27,743 nt of DNA from ZC4RG29 sp032907565 (GCA_032907565.1 JAJJPK010000023.1:1-27743), one strand, 5' to 3'. Counted from the stretch's first letter, positions 5,923 through 15,368 are shown. The notes: generated by a model not told the origin, from the sequence alone. Numbers and translations are program-made.

Positions 5923-8793
5923 ATGAAACCGTTGCTCGCCATGCTCTTCGTACTGATCTCGCCGTACGCCATGTTCGCCCAAACCGGTGTAATCCGTGGT
6001 ACCGTATCCGACAAGGCTACCGGTGAGCCCCTCGTGGGGGTTACGATACAAGTGGAAGGTACGGCCACAGGCACCATTTCAGATTTCGACGGAAAATTTG
6101 AGATCACCGTCGCCGCCGGGACGCATACCCTAATCGTATCTTATGTTTCGTTTTCACCGATACGCATCGAGGACACCGAAGTCAGGAATGGCGGCGTGAC
6201 CGTTCTGGACAACATTCGGCTTGCGGAAAGTGTGGGGCAACTTCAGGAAGTAGTCATTACTGCTGACGCCATACGAACTTCTGAGGAGGCATTACTTACC
6301 GTGAAGCGCCGGTCGGCTAATCTGCTCGATGGAATATCTGCCGCCAACTTTCGGAAGATTGGCGACTCCGATGCCGCGTCTGCGGTCAAACGCGTTCCAG
6401 GTGTCTCGATTGAAGGAGGGCGCTACGTCTTCGTTCGCGGTCTTGGAGACCGCTACACAAAATCAACACTCAACGGGATGGACGTGCCCGGGGTAGACCC
6501 CGACAGGAACACCCTTCAGATGGATTTGTTTCCAACTAATATAGTCGACAACCTCGTTGTACTCAAGTCGTTCACGGCTGACCTGCCTGGCGACTTTACC
6601 GGTGGAATCGTAGACATCAACACCAAGGATTTTCCGGGAGAAAAAACATTGTCGGCATCAGTAAGCCTGGGGTATAATCCTGCCATGCACTTCAACCCGG
6701 ATTACCTTACGTATGAGGGTGGAGGGACCGACTTCCTGGGATTTGACGACGGCACGCGCGCCATCCCGACGGGAAGGAGTGCCGACTTACCCGTGTATGC
6801 CGATGTAGTAGGCAGACCGGACAGTGACGCGGGGCAACGGTTCCGCCGAATAGTTGAAGGATTTAATCCCACCCTTGGCGCCATACGCGCGACGAGCTTT
6901 ATGGATTACGGTCTGGGTATGGGCATTGGCAACCAGTTCGCTTCGGGGAATAACACGTGGGGATATACGTTCGCGCTGTCGTATTCCAACAGTACCGAAT
7001 ACTACGACGATGTTGCCTACGGACGTTATGGAAAGGGTACGGCAAACGAAAAGGAGTTGGGGGTTCGTGAATACCAGGTTGGAGAATACGGCGCCAACCC
7101 CGTCATGTTGAGCGGCATAGCCGGTTTGGCGTTCAAAAGAGCGTACGCGAAATACCGTATGACCGTGCTGCACATACAAAATGGTGAGTCGCGTGCCGGT
7201 GTGTTTCAATATGAAAACTCCGATCTGGGTGCAAACTTCCAGGCTGTCCAGCACAATCTCGAATACAGTCAGCGTTCGTTAACCAACCTCCTGGTTGGAG
7301 GCGACCATTATGCGAACGAAAACAAGTGGCATGTGTCATGGAAGATTTCACCTACGCGGTCAGCCATCGAAGATCCGGACATTCGATATACACGATATCG
7401 CATCGACGGAGATAACCTTTCTATCGGCACAGAGTCGGGATATCCGGAAAGAATTTGGCGCTACCTTGACGAGCGCAGCTTGTCTGGAAGAATGGATGCA
7501 ACGCATGAGCGCTCGCTTTTCGGCACCACGGGCAAGATCAGTTTCGGATCAATGTACACGCGGAAGAATCGCGAATATGAAATTCAAAGCTTCCAGATCA
7601 TTCCGCAGGCCGTGCCGCTCACAGGCGATCCGAATGAACTCTTCCTGCCTGAGAATCTCTGGCCAACCAATACAGGCGGTACAAGGGGCACGCGATATGC
7701 GCCGCTGTTCATTCCCTCCAATCCCAATGCGTTTGAGTCGACAAGCACAACGGCAGCCGGGTACGTATCCGTCGAATTGAACGTTGGAAAACGCCTGAGA
7801 ACGGTAGTTGGTGTGCGGGCCGAACAATTTCAATTGCGATACACAGGCGAGAACCAGCAAGGGCTTGTCTTGCGGGATGAAATGGTCCTCGATGATTTGG
7901 ACTTTTTCCCATCGGTGAACATCATCTATTCTCTTGATGAGCGTCAAAATCTTCGCCTTTCGTATGCTCGGACCATTGCGCGGCCATCGTTCAAGGAAGC
8001 GTCTTACGCGGAAATTCTGGACCCTCTCACTGGTCGCACATTCATAGGATCCTTTTTCAGGGATGTGGCGCCTTCCGGTGAAGTCATCTGGGACGGCAAC
8101 CTCAAGGCTACGGATATCGACAATCTCGACTTGCGGTGGGAAACTTTTCCGGCGTCCGGTCAAACGCTAGCGGCCAGTGTGTTTTACAAGCGATTCGCTA
8201 ACCCGATCGAAATGGTGCAGTACGTACAGGCACCGAACAATTTCCAACCGCGGAATGTCGGGGAAGCTTCTGTTTACGGCATCGAACTCGAGGCGCGGCA
8301 AGGCCTTTCGTTTCTGTCGCCGATGCTTGACAACTTTTCTTTAAATGCAAACGTGACGATGATACATTCACGCGTTGATATGAGCGCTACGGAATACAAC
8401 TCGCGCATGCGAAATGCCCGCGAGAACGAGATCATTTCGGTGTCGCGAAGAATGGCAGGTCAGGCGCCCTACATTGTCAATGCCGGCCTTTCCTATGCGG
8501 GGAAGAACAACGGACTCGAAGCCGGTCTTTATTACAACGTGCAGGGAGAAACACTGACGTACGTCGGCATTGCGGACAAGCCCGACGTTTATTCCGTTGC
8601 GTTTCACAGCCTCAAACTCAAGGCAATCCAACACCTGGGAAAGGATGAGCGCCTGTACGTTGGTATTAACGTAACAAACATCCTGGGCGACAAACGCGAG
8701 TATGTGTTCCGTTCCTTCCAGGCAACCGACAAGTTGTTCAGTAAAGTGAGTCCCGGTACGAGTGTTAAAGTAAAGGTCGGGTATGCGTTTTAG
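5923..8793 (+). CDS. TonB-dependent outer-membrane receptor
   Basis: About 956 residues. A signal peptide ends at AMFAQ. A carboxypeptidase-D-regulatory-like domain follows (VIRGTVSDKATGEPLVG through the FDGKFEI strand, roughly residues 22-110). The TonB plug has the sequence AVKRVPGVSIEGGRYVFVRG with LNGMDVPG, and a long beta-barrel ends in the aromatic C-terminus VKVGYAF. It imports a large or scarce ligand across the outer membrane using TonB/ExbBD energy. The start at 5923 (MKPLLAM) is preferred; 5917 adds two residues. The gene begins about 10 bases after the upstream lipoprotein gene, marking an operon. No sigma/anti-sigma pair or degradative enzyme flanks it, so the substrate cannot be inferred. 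Family call is very sure. Confidence 0.92.
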   Translation: MKPLLAMLFVLISPYAMFAQTGVIRGTVSDKATGEPLVGVTIQVEGTATGTISDFDGKFEITVAAGTHTLIVSYVSFSPIRIEDTEVRNGGVTVLDNIRLAESVGQLQEVVITADAIRTSEEALLTVKRRSANLLDGISAANFRKIGDSDAASAVKRVPGVSIEGGRYVFVRGLGDRYTKSTLNGMDVPGVDPDRNTLQMDLFPTNIVDNLVVLKSFTADLPGDFTGGIVDINTKDFPGEKTLSASVSLGYNPAMHFNPDYLTYEGGGTDFLGFDDGTRAIPTGRSADLPVYADVVGRPDSDAGQRFRRIVEGFNPTLGAIRATSFMDYGLGMGIGNQFASGNNTWGYTFALSYSNSTEYYDDVAYGRYGKGTANEKELGVREYQVGEYGANPVMLSGIAGLAFKRAYAKYRMTVLHIQNGESRAGVFQYENSDLGANFQAVQHNLEYSQRSLTNLLVGGDHYANENKWHVSWKISPTRSAIEDPDIRYTRYRIDGDNLSIGTESGYPERIWRYLDERSLSGRMDATHERSLFGTTGKISFGSMYTRKNREYEIQSFQIIPQAVPLTGDPNELFLPENLWPTNTGGTRGTRYAPLFIPSNPNAFESTSTTAAGYVSVELNVGKRLRTVVGVRAEQFQLRYTGENQQGLVLRDEMVLDDLDFFPSVNIIYSLDERQNLRLSYARTIARPSFKEASYAEILDPLTGRTFIGSFFRDVAPSGEVIWDGNLKATDIDNLDLRWETFPASGQTLAASVFYKRFANPIEMVQYVQAPNNFQPRNVGEASVYGIELEARQGLSFLSPMLDNFSLNANVTMIHSRVDMSATEYNSRMRNARENEIISVSRRMAGQAPYIVNAGLSYAGKNNGLEAGLYYNVQGETLTYVGIADKPDVYSVAFHSLKLKAIQHLGKDERLYVGINVTNILGDKREYVFRSFQATDKLFSKVSPGTSVKVKVGYAF

Positions 8794-8882
8794 GCGGCCT
8801 TCGACAATCGGTTCCTGAGTCTTTTGAAGGGCTAACAAATCGCCCATTTTTCCGCTAGCTTTAATGCACAGACCCTTGTGCC

Positions 8883-9788
8883 ATGAAACGGGAGTCGGTA
8901 CTAATAGCGGGGGCCAACGGGCTCATTGGAACCGAGCTTTGTGAGATGCTCAGCCGGCGGGGTCATGACGTGTCGCGTCTCGTTCGCCGGCCGGACGAAA
9001 GTCAATTTACGACGTACTTATGGGCTCCCTACAAGGAACGCATCGATCCGGAGGCCGTAAAGGGCAAAAGTGTAATCATCAATTTGTCAGGAGCGAACAT
9101 CGGTTCGCGGCGCTGGACGAAGTCTTTCAAAAGAGAGATTCTGGAGAGTCGCACGCGGTCCGCTGCAGTATTGCGCCGGGCTGTAGAGGAGGCTGGGGGC
9201 AGACCCCATACTTTTATCAGCGCGGCGGGAATCAGCATTTACGGGACAAGCAGGGATTCAAGGGCATTTACGGAAGAGGATCCGCCCGGGAATGATTTCC
9301 TGGCGGGCGTGTGCAAGCAATGGGAGGCCGCTGCTGATGCGTTTCAGCCCCTGGGTATGCGGGTGGTCAAGATCAGGACAGGGCCTGTGCTTAGCGGCAA
9401 GGGGGGTATACTGCAGCGATTGGCCGGGCCGGTGAAATGGGGTGTTGGTGCTCCGCTGGGAAGCGGAGACCAGGTTTTGAGCTGGATCCATGTCCGCGAC
9501 ATTTGTGCGATATACGCCTTCGCAGTGGAGAATCCTGCCTTATCCGGGCCGTACAATGCAGTGGCGCCCGACCCGGTAACCAACCGGGAGCTGACACGGG
9601 CTATTGCCCGTGCGCTCAAAAGGCCGCTGATCCTGCCTCCCGTGCCCGCCTTTGCTCTAAGGCTGTTTCTGGGCGAAATGGCCAGTATGGCGCTGGAAGG
9701 CGCTACGGTATCGCCGCAAAAAATAATAGGCACCGGATTTGCGTTTGAATTTGAGAGCCTGTCTAAAGCAATGGACGATATTTTCTAA
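8883..9788 (+). CDS. TIGR01777-family NAD(P)-dependent epimerase (YfcH-like)
   Basis: A 301-residue extended short-chain dehydrogenase/reductase. The dinucleotide-binding GANGLIG is near residues 9-15, and LSGANIGSRRWT, ISAAGISIYG and LSWIHVRDI match the TIGR01777/YfcH family. A C-terminal DUF1731-like part has the expected LRLFLGEMA and GFAFEF segments. The usual catalytic YxxxK is not evident; at that place the family has an FLAxVCKQWE-type segment, seen here. The reaction is unknown for the whole family; sugar-nucleotide epimerase activity is only by homology. It stands between the TonB receptor gene and the LOG gene with its own short leader. No clear promoter was found. Confidence 0.85.
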   Translation: MKRESVLIAGANGLIGTELCEMLSRRGHDVSRLVRRPDESQFTTYLWAPYKERIDPEAVKGKSVIINLSGANIGSRRWTKSFKREILESRTRSAAVLRRAVEEAGGRPHTFISAAGISIYGTSRDSRAFTEEDPPGNDFLAGVCKQWEAAADAFQPLGMRVVKIRTGPVLSGKGGILQRLAGPVKWGVGAPLGSGDQVLSWIHVRDICAIYAFAVENPALSGPYNAVAPDPVTNRELTRAIARALKRPLILPPVPAFALRLFLGEMASMALEGATVSPQKIIGTGFAFEFESLSKAMDDIF

Positions 9789-9883
9789 ACCCACGCATGT
9801 AAGAAAGTGGGCTGATTTGGAAATCCGGCAGAGACGGCAATTGGGTACTTTGCATATCCATTTTTTAAACTAATCATCAAATC

Positions 9884-10615
9884 ATGGGCGCAGAACAGCT
9901 AAGGCTCCCGAACGAGGAAGAAGAGCGTATCAGGAAAGCATTCAAGGAAAAGGATTGGGCTGAGATCAAGAGTTCCGATTCGTGGGTGATCTTCAAAGTG
10001 ATGTCAGAGTTTGTTGAAGGCTTTCAGAAGCTGGCGAAGATCGGGCCTTGCGGCACCATATTCGGCTCTGCCCGCACGCCGCAACTTCATCCCTACTATC
10101 AGATGGCGGAAGAGATTGCGTATCGGCTGGTACAGCACGGTTATGGTGTAATTACCGGCGGAGGCGGCGGCATCATGGAAGCCGGCAATCGCGGCGCGAA
10201 CCGGGCCAAGGGGAAGTCGGTGGGACTCAATATCTTTCTCCCTTTTGAACAGCAGGGAAATATTTTCATTGACAAAGACAAGCTGATCTCGTTCGATTAT
10301 TTTTTTGTGCGCAAGGTTATGTTTGTCAAGTATTCACAGGGCTTTATCGTGATGCCCGGTGGCTTTGGCACCATGGACGAACTCATGGAGGCGCTTACAC
10401 TGATCCAGACGCACAAGACAGCACGCTTTCCTGTCGTTATGGTAGGAAGAAAATTCTGGTCGGGATTGGTGGACTGGTTCAAGGATGCACTCTTGAAAGA
10501 AGGCATGATTTCACCTGAGGACCTCGACCTGTACAACCTCGTGGATACACCCGAGGAAGCTGTAAAGGTTATCGACGATTTTTATTCGCGGTATATGCTT
10601 GCACCGAACTTTTGA
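9884..10615 (+). CDS. LOG-family (TIGR00730) Rossmann protein
   Basis: A 243-residue member of the lysine-decarboxylase-like/LOG family. Characteristic motifs are GGGGGIMEAGNRGA (92-105), R143/K144 and PGGFGTMDEL (158-167), which together form the nucleotide monophosphate hydrolase site. Many LOG proteins cut ribose 5'-phosphate from (cytokinin) nucleotide monophosphates. Others, like E. coli PpnN, cleave general purine nucleotides. The N-terminal extension of about 50 residues is charged and helical. The stop TGA sits inside a short TTTTGATTTTTGA tract. A lytic transglycosylase gene begins 29 bases downstream, so the two are probably co-transcribed. Substrate preference cannot be told from sequence. 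Confidence 0.88.
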   Translation: MGAEQLRLPNEEEERIRKAFKEKDWAEIKSSDSWVIFKVMSEFVEGFQKLAKIGPCGTIFGSARTPQLHPYYQMAEEIAYRLVQHGYGVITGGGGGIMEAGNRGANRAKGKSVGLNIFLPFEQQGNIFIDKDKLISFDYFFVRKVMFVKYSQGFIVMPGGFGTMDELMEALTLIQTHKTARFPVVMVGRKFWSGLVDWFKDALLKEGMISPEDLDLYNLVDTPEEAVKVIDDFYSRYMLAPNF

Positions 10616-10624
10616 TTTTTGAGA
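10612..10624 (+). repeat. Short TGATTTT motif pair at LOG gene end
   Basis: Two TGA units spaced seven bases apart. The first (10613-10615) is the LOG stop codon. This is a minimal version of the heptamer arrays seen at 74, 1911, 2611 and 24889. Confidence 0.5.
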
Positions 10625-10644
10625 TCGTGTTGATAACATAGGCG

Positions 10645-11589
10645 ATGATGAAACTGAACACATCCGATTTTATAGCAGCTGCCACGCTGGTGATCCTCAT
10701 CGGATACATCTCCTATGATGCCTCCCGTAAACCTGCGCGCGCGTCGGGGACTATTTCCGATCAGAGCACGATGATGGTCGACCTTGAGGACGCGAGCCAT
10801 CCGTTGCCGGCGGTGTCGTTCGACGTGCCTGAGGGGATTACGTTCGCAGGAGAGTCAGTGCCACTCGATATTCCCGATGTGCGCGAACGCCTGGACAAAG
10901 AGTTGCAGATCAATGTGTATTTCCACAGCAACACGATCTTTCTCATCAAGCGGGCGAACCGCTGGCTGCCACAGATTGAGAAAATCCTAAAACAGTACGG
11001 CATTCCCGAGGATTTCATGTACCTCCCGCTCATCGAAAGCAATCTGCTGAACGCCGTATCTCCCAAACATGCCGTGGGGTACTGGCAGATATTGGAGGAT
11101 TCGGGACGTGAACTCGGCCTTGAAATTTCCCGCGAGGTAGACGAACGCTATGACCCGCTCAAGTCTACTGAAGCTGCCTGTAAATACCTGCGCCGCGCCT
11201 ACCAGAAATTCGGCAACTGGACGATCGTCGCCGCCTCATACAATCGCGGGATGGCAGGCATACAACGCGCGTTGGATGAGCAAAAGGTCGACTCCTACTA
11301 CGACCTCTATCTTAACGAAGAAACATCGCGCTATGTGTTCCGGATCCTGGCGATTAAGGAAATCATCCGCAACCCGGAAAAGTACGGCTTCTACATCCGT
11401 CAAAAGCATCTGTATAAAGAAGAGCCGCTCCGCTATGTGGAAGTCAACGAAACGATTCGAGACCTCGTCGACTTCGCCAAAGATCACGGCACGAACTACA
11501 AGTTGCTGAAGCGCCACAACCCGTGGCTCCGCGAGGAGAAACTCACCGTGAAGAAGGGAAAATCCTACCTGATCGCGCTGCCGGCATGA
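10645..11589 (+). CDS. Membrane-anchored lytic murein transglycosylase (SLT, MltD-like)
   Basis: A 314-residue protein. An N-terminal signal anchor (residues 8-24) is followed by a linker to about residue 85 and an SLT domain. In that domain PLIESNL carries the catalytic glutamate E131, followed by the AVGYWQI motif and the late AASYNRG motif. The C-terminus (LLKRHNPWLREEKLTVKKGKSY) resembles a shortened LysM-like tail. It cleaves peptidoglycan glycan strands to 1,6-anhydro products in the periplasm. It probably shares a transcript with the LOG gene 29 bases upstream. ATG 10645 is used; a second ATG at 10648 is equivalent. Stop TGA at 11587 is followed by a hexamer repeat. Confidence 0.88.
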   Translation: MMKLNTSDFIAAATLVILIGYISYDASRKPARASGTISDQSTMMVDLEDASHPLPAVSFDVPEGITFAGESVPLDIPDVRERLDKELQINVYFHSNTIFLIKRANRWLPQIEKILKQYGIPEDFMYLPLIESNLLNAVSPKHAVGYWQILEDSGRELGLEISREVDERYDPLKSTEAACKYLRRAYQKFGNWTIVAASYNRGMAGIQRALDEQKVDSYYDLYLNEETSRYVFRILAIKEIIRNPEKYGFYIRQKHLYKEEPLRYVEVNETIRDLVDFAKDHGTNYKLLKRHNPWLREEKLTVKKGKSYLIALPA

Positions 11590-11590
11590 G

Positions 11591-11626
11591 GATAGATATA
11601 GATGCAGATGCAGTTGCAGATGCAGG
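11591..11626 (+). repeat. Hexamer repeat (GATGCA-type)
   Basis: About five tandem GATGCA-like units (GATATA, GATGCA, GATGCA, GTTGCA, GATGCA) begin just after the transglycosylase stop codon. The remaining intergenic sequence to 11742 shows no hairpin or gene. Confidence 0.5.
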
Positions 11627-11742
11627 GCGGCCCGACAAAAAATCTCGAATGAAATCAAAACCTCGTTTCACAACGAAGAGTTAGATCAAGGGTTAAATGC
11701 CCCTGCTATTCTTCATGTCCGCGAACCTGTTAACTTTACCGC

Positions 11743-12504
11743 ATGAGGCCATACATTCTTGCTGAGTGCAACTGGAAGTCCATTCGCGACCAGAAATTTG
11801 ATGTTGCCGTTTTGCCCTGGGGCGCGTGTGAAGCACACAACTATCATCTTCCGTACGGAACTGACATCATAGAGGCTGAGCGGGTGGCTGCTGAGGCAGC
11901 GCGTATTGCGTGGGAAAAGGGCGCGAAGATCATTGTCCTGCCCACGATCCCTTTTGGCGTCAACACCGGACAGCCGGATATTTTGCTTGATATCAACATG
12001 AACCCATCGACACAGGCGAAGGTGTTGAACGACATCGTCCAGGTGCTGGACCGACAGGGCATACATAAGCTGATCATCTTGAACAGCCACGGTGGAAACG
12101 ATTTCAAGACTATGATCCGCGAGCTTGGACTGAACTATCCAAAAATGTTTCTCTGCACGTGTAACTGGTTTCACTCCGTGGATCAGTCGAAGTTCTTTGA
12201 GAACCGTGACGATCATGCCGGCGAGATGGAGACCAGCATCATGCTTCACCTGACGCCTGACCTGGTGCTGCCGCTCTCGGAGGCAGGAGACGGAAAGGCA
12301 AAGAAGTTTACCTTCTCGGCTATGCGCGAAGGATGGGGATGGGCGGAACGTCGCTGGTCGGCCGTGACGCGCGATACAGGAGTGGGAAATCCGGAGAAGG
12401 CAACAGCTGAAAAGGGCGCGCGATTTTTTGAAGAAGTTACTGCGAAGGTTGGTGCCTTCTTCTACGAGGTGGCGGTAACGGCCAGAGAGGATTTTTATGC
12501 CTAA
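11743..12504 (+). CDS. Creatininase-family amidohydrolase
   Basis: A 253-residue member of the creatininase/FAPy-deformylase family. Metal ligands can be seen in GACEAHNYHLPYGTD (E30, H32, D40 region), in NSHGGND near residue 115 and in DDHAGEMETS near residue 163. Family members hydrolyse cyclic or formyl amides: creatinine, 2-amino-5-formylamino-6-ribosylamino-pyrimidinone (ArfB) or mycofactocin precursor peptide (MftE). Nothing nearby points to one of these. A weak -7-like TAACTTTA lies only a few bases before the ATG. The gene converges on scpA and the two stop codons share bases 12501-12504. Fold call is sure, substrate unknown. Confidence 0.85.
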   Translation: MRPYILAECNWKSIRDQKFDVAVLPWGACEAHNYHLPYGTDIIEAERVAAEAARIAWEKGAKIIVLPTIPFGVNTGQPDILLDINMNPSTQAKVLNDIVQVLDRQGIHKLIILNSHGGNDFKTMIRELGLNYPKMFLCTCNWFHSVDQSKFFENRDDHAGEMETSIMLHLTPDLVLPLSEAGDGKAKKFTFSAMREGWGWAERRWSAVTRDTGVGNPEKATAEKGARFFEEVTAKVGAFFYEVAVTAREDFYA

Positions 12505-13301
12505 GCGGGTGTTTCCGTCGGGGAAGACGGCTCTTCGGTGACCGCTCCATTGGCTTCACCCTTTGAAAGCCAGAAGTTATTGTAGCCTTCGCCGATGCGG
12601 ATGTTGAGTCGCTGCAGGGCCAGGAGTTCAAGAATAGCGAGGAAGGTGAAGATCATCGCCACCCTCGTGGGAAACTTCTCGGCAATGTCATAAAACGATG
12701 TATTGGGATTCTCTTCCACCTGCTTGAGGATGAAATCCTTTTGTGCCTCGACAGTGTACGGATACTGGATGACCTGGTGAACGGGCTTGTTCTTTTCCGC
12801 CTCGTGGCGACGAAGCACCTTCTCGAACACGGTCATCAGCTTAAACAGGTCGACGTCCTGCAATTCCGCTTCGACGTTTGTGCTTTCGGCAAGCGACCGA
12901 AGTTCCCGAACGATGTTGCCGCGCTTTTCTTTCATCAGCTCGGTCTCTTCCATCGCCTGGAAGTGCTCGATAACTGATTTGTATTTTTTGTATTCAAGAA
13001 GATGTTTGACGAGCTCTTCACGGGGGTCGATCTCGTTACCGGCCTCATCAAGCTGTGGCCTCGGCAGGAGCATTTTGGACTTGATGCGCATCAGCGTGGC
13101 AGCAACGAGGATGAACTCACTGGCGAGTTCAATGTTCAGCCGGTCCATGTGATGCATGTAGTCCAGGAAATCGTTAGTGATCTTGGATATCGGGATGTCG
13201 TAAATATCGAGTTCGTCCCGCTCGATGAAAAAAAGGAGCAGGTCGAAGGGCCCCTCGAAAAGGGGTAATTTTACCTCGAAATTGTCCTGGACAGTATTCA
13301 T
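12501..13301 (-). CDS. scpA: Segregation and condensation protein A (ScpA)
   Basis: A 266-residue kleisin subunit of the SMC-ScpAB condensin complex, which compacts and separates chromosomes. The N-terminal LPLFEGPFDLLLFFIERDELDIYDIPI segment is the family hallmark. It is followed by the helical EFILVAATLMRIKSKMLLP and the C-terminal winged-helix region about residues 185-245. The tail is low-complexity (SSPTETPA). A -7 box TAACTTTG (13316-13323) lies 14 bases before the ATG, giving a very short leader. It is divergent from dxs. No scpB or smc gene is in the window. Confidence 0.93.
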   Translation of the reverse strand: MNTVQDNFEVKLPLFEGPFDLLLFFIERDELDIYDIPISKITNDFLDYMHHMDRLNIELASEFILVAATLMRIKSKMLLPRPQLDEAGNEIDPREELVKHLLEYKKYKSVIEHFQAMEETELMKEKRGNIVRELRSLAESTNVEAELQDVDLFKLMTVFEKVLRRHEAEKNKPVHQVIQYPYTVEAQKDFILKQVEENPNTSFYDIAEKFPTRVAMIFTFLAILELLALQRLNIRIGEGYNNFWLSKGEANGAVTEEPSSPTETPA

Positions 13302-13315
13302 GCGTTCAAGAGGCG

Positions 13316-13323
13316 CAAAGTTA
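13316..13323 (-). promoter_or_regulatory. -7 promoter element of scpA
   Basis: The minus strand reads TAACTTTG, matching TAnnTTTG perfectly. It lies 14 bases before the ATG. No TTG was found at the -33 spacing. Confidence 0.6.
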
Positions 13324-13363
13324 TTTAATATCGCCCAAAAACCTCGGAACCGCCGGAAATAAC

Positions 13364-13371
13364 TAAATTTG
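13364..13371 (+). promoter_or_regulatory. -7 promoter element of dxs
   Basis: TAAATTTG, a perfect TAnnTTTG, followed by C. It implies a dxs leader of about 70 nt. It lies 40 bases from the divergent scpA -7 box, so the two promoters are back to back. Confidence 0.55.
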
Positions 13372-13445
13372 CAGAATTTAAACGCTGAAACCGGCTCAAA
13401 ACGGTTACTTTTATTGTTGATAGGCCAAAATATCTATCCTGAGAA

Positions 13446-15368
13446 ATGCTGATAAGGCCCGGAAAACTTCTGGCTTCCGTAAACAGCCCGGATGACCTCA
13501 AAAAACTGGACCAGGCCGAACTGGTCCGGCTGTGCAGCGAGCTAAGAAATTTCATCGTCGACAATGTTTCTGTCTATGGTGGACACCTGAGCGCTAGTCT
13601 GGGGGTGGTTGAGCTTACTGTCGCCCTTCATTATGTCTTCAATACGCCGCGCGATCTGCTGGTGTGGGATGTTGGTCACCAGGCGTACGGACACAAGATT
13701 CTTACAGGCCGTCGCGACGTGTTTCACACCAACCGGATGTTCGGAGGCATTTCCGGATTCCCCAAACGCAACGAAAGCGAATACGACGCTTTTGGTACGG
13801 GTCACTCGTCAACCTCGGTGTCCGCTGCCCTAGGCATGGCAATCGCCTCGAAGTATAAGAACGAAAGCGATCGTCACCATATCGCCGTGATTGGCGATGG
13901 TGCCCTGACTGGAGGTATTGCTTTTGAAGGCCTCAATCACGCAGGTGTTTCCGATGCCAACCTGCTCATCGTGCTTAACGACAACTGCATGTCTATCGAC
14001 CCCAACGTGGGCGCGTTGAAGGATTACCTGGTCGATATCACGACGTCGCGTGCATACAATAAGCTCAAAGATGAAGTGTGGAATCTGCTGGGGAAACTTT
14101 CGACGTTCGGCAAGAACGCCCAGGAGATTGTGTCGAAAATTGAAAATGGCATCAAGGCAACGCTTCTCAGCCAGAGCAACTTTTTTGAATCGCTGAACCT
14201 TCGGTATTTCGGACCAGTTGATGGCCACGATGTCAACCACCTGATAACCGTGCTGGGGGATCTGAAGAGCATCAAGGGTCCCAAGATACTTCATTGCGTC
14301 ACCGTAAAGGGCAAGGGATACGGGCCTGCCGAAAACGGCAACGCCACGACCTGGCATGCGCCAGGAAAGTTTGACAAGATCACGGGAGAAATCAGCAAGA
14401 AGGAACACGATACGGTTCAGCCGCCGCGGTACCAGGATGTATTCGGTCACACGATGGTGGAGTTGGCACGGATGAACGATCGCATTGTCGGCATTACGCC
14501 CGCGATGCCTTCGGGTTCATCGCTGAACATCATGATGAAGGAAATGCCCGACCGGGCGTTTGACGTGGGTATCGCCGAGCAACACGCCGTTACGTTCTCG
14601 GCAGGACTTGCTACACAGGGACTGATACCGTATTGCAATATTTACAGCACCTTCATGCAGCGTGCGTATGATCAGGTCATACACGACGTTTGCATTCAGA
14701 ATCTGCCCGTCAACTTTTGCCTCGACCGCGCGGGTCTCGCAGGTGCCGACGGGGCCACGCACCACGGCGCCTACGACATCGCCTATTTCCGTTGCCTGCC
14801 AAACATGATCGTATCGGCACCGATGAACGAGGCCGAGTTGCGCAACCTGATGTACACAGCCCAGGTTCCCCGCGACGGGAAAGCGTTTACCATACGATAT
14901 CCCCGGGGGCAAGGCGTTATGCCCGACTGGCGCACGCCGATGGAGGCGATACCGGTCGGCAAGGGAAGGACCCTTCGGGAAGGTTCAGGCGTTGCTATCC
15001 TCTCCTTAGGTCACGTTGGAAATTACGCCGCTCGGGTCTGTGAAAAGCTCGAAGCAAAAGACATCCATATCGGACACTATGATATGCGGTTTGCGAAACC
15101 ACTCGACGAGGAGCTTTTGCACAAGATCTGCCGGACCTACAGCTCCATCATCACCGTAGAGGATGGATGTATCCAGGGTGGTTTCGGAAGTGCCGTCCTT
15201 GAGTTTATGGCTGACCATGATTACCATTTGCCTGTCAGGCGTCTCGGCATTCCCGACGTCGTCGTTGAACACGGCGAACAGGCTGAGTTGCACCGGGTGT
15301 GCGGCTTTGACGAAGAACACATCGAGCAGGCTGTGGTCGCTATGCTGGAGGCGGTGTATCGCGCCTGA
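13446..15368 (+). CDS. dxs: 1-deoxy-D-xylulose-5-phosphate synthase
   Basis: A 640-residue thiamine-diphosphate enzyme. It condenses pyruvate and glyceraldehyde 3-phosphate to 1-deoxyxylulose 5-phosphate, the first step of the MEP isoprenoid pathway. Seen motifs are GGHLSASLG (H47), VGHQAYGHKIL, the ThDP motif GDGALTGG through LNDN (150-180), GPVDGHD and the catalytic glutamate E378 in AEQHAVTFSAGLA. The transketolase C-terminal domain follows. Length is normal for the family. A TAAATTTG -7 box lies upstream, and an alpha/beta hydrolase gene starts 49 bases downstream, probably on the same transcript. Confidence 0.95.
   Translation: MLIRPGKLLASVNSPDDLKKLDQAELVRLCSELRNFIVDNVSVYGGHLSASLGVVELTVALHYVFNTPRDLLVWDVGHQAYGHKILTGRRDVFHTNRMFGGISGFPKRNESEYDAFGTGHSSTSVSAALGMAIASKYKNESDRHHIAVIGDGALTGGIAFEGLNHAGVSDANLLIVLNDNCMSIDPNVGALKDYLVDITTSRAYNKLKDEVWNLLGKLSTFGKNAQEIVSKIENGIKATLLSQSNFFESLNLRYFGPVDGHDVNHLITVLGDLKSIKGPKILHCVTVKGKGYGPAENGNATTWHAPGKFDKITGEISKKEHDTVQPPRYQDVFGHTMVELARMNDRIVGITPAMPSGSSLNIMMKEMPDRAFDVGIAEQHAVTFSAGLATQGLIPYCNIYSTFMQRAYDQVIHDVCIQNLPVNFCLDRAGLAGADGATHHGAYDIAYFRCLPNMIVSAPMNEAELRNLMYTAQVPRDGKAFTIRYPRGQGVMPDWRTPMEAIPVGKGRTLREGSGVAILSLGHVGNYAARVCEKLEAKDIHIGHYDMRFAKPLDEELLHKICRTYSSIITVEDGCIQGGFGSAVLEFMADHDYHLPVRRLGIPDVVVEHGEQAELHRVCGFDEEHIEQAVVAMLEAVYRA

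Noticed and set aside
7549..8163. 204-codon open frame antisense to the TonB receptor
   Set aside because: The receptor frame is unambiguous and the antisense product has no recognisable domain.
9790..9811. CCCAC/GTGGG hairpin after the epimerase gene
   Set aside because: Only five base pairs with a 12-base loop and no T-run, so not supportable as a terminator.
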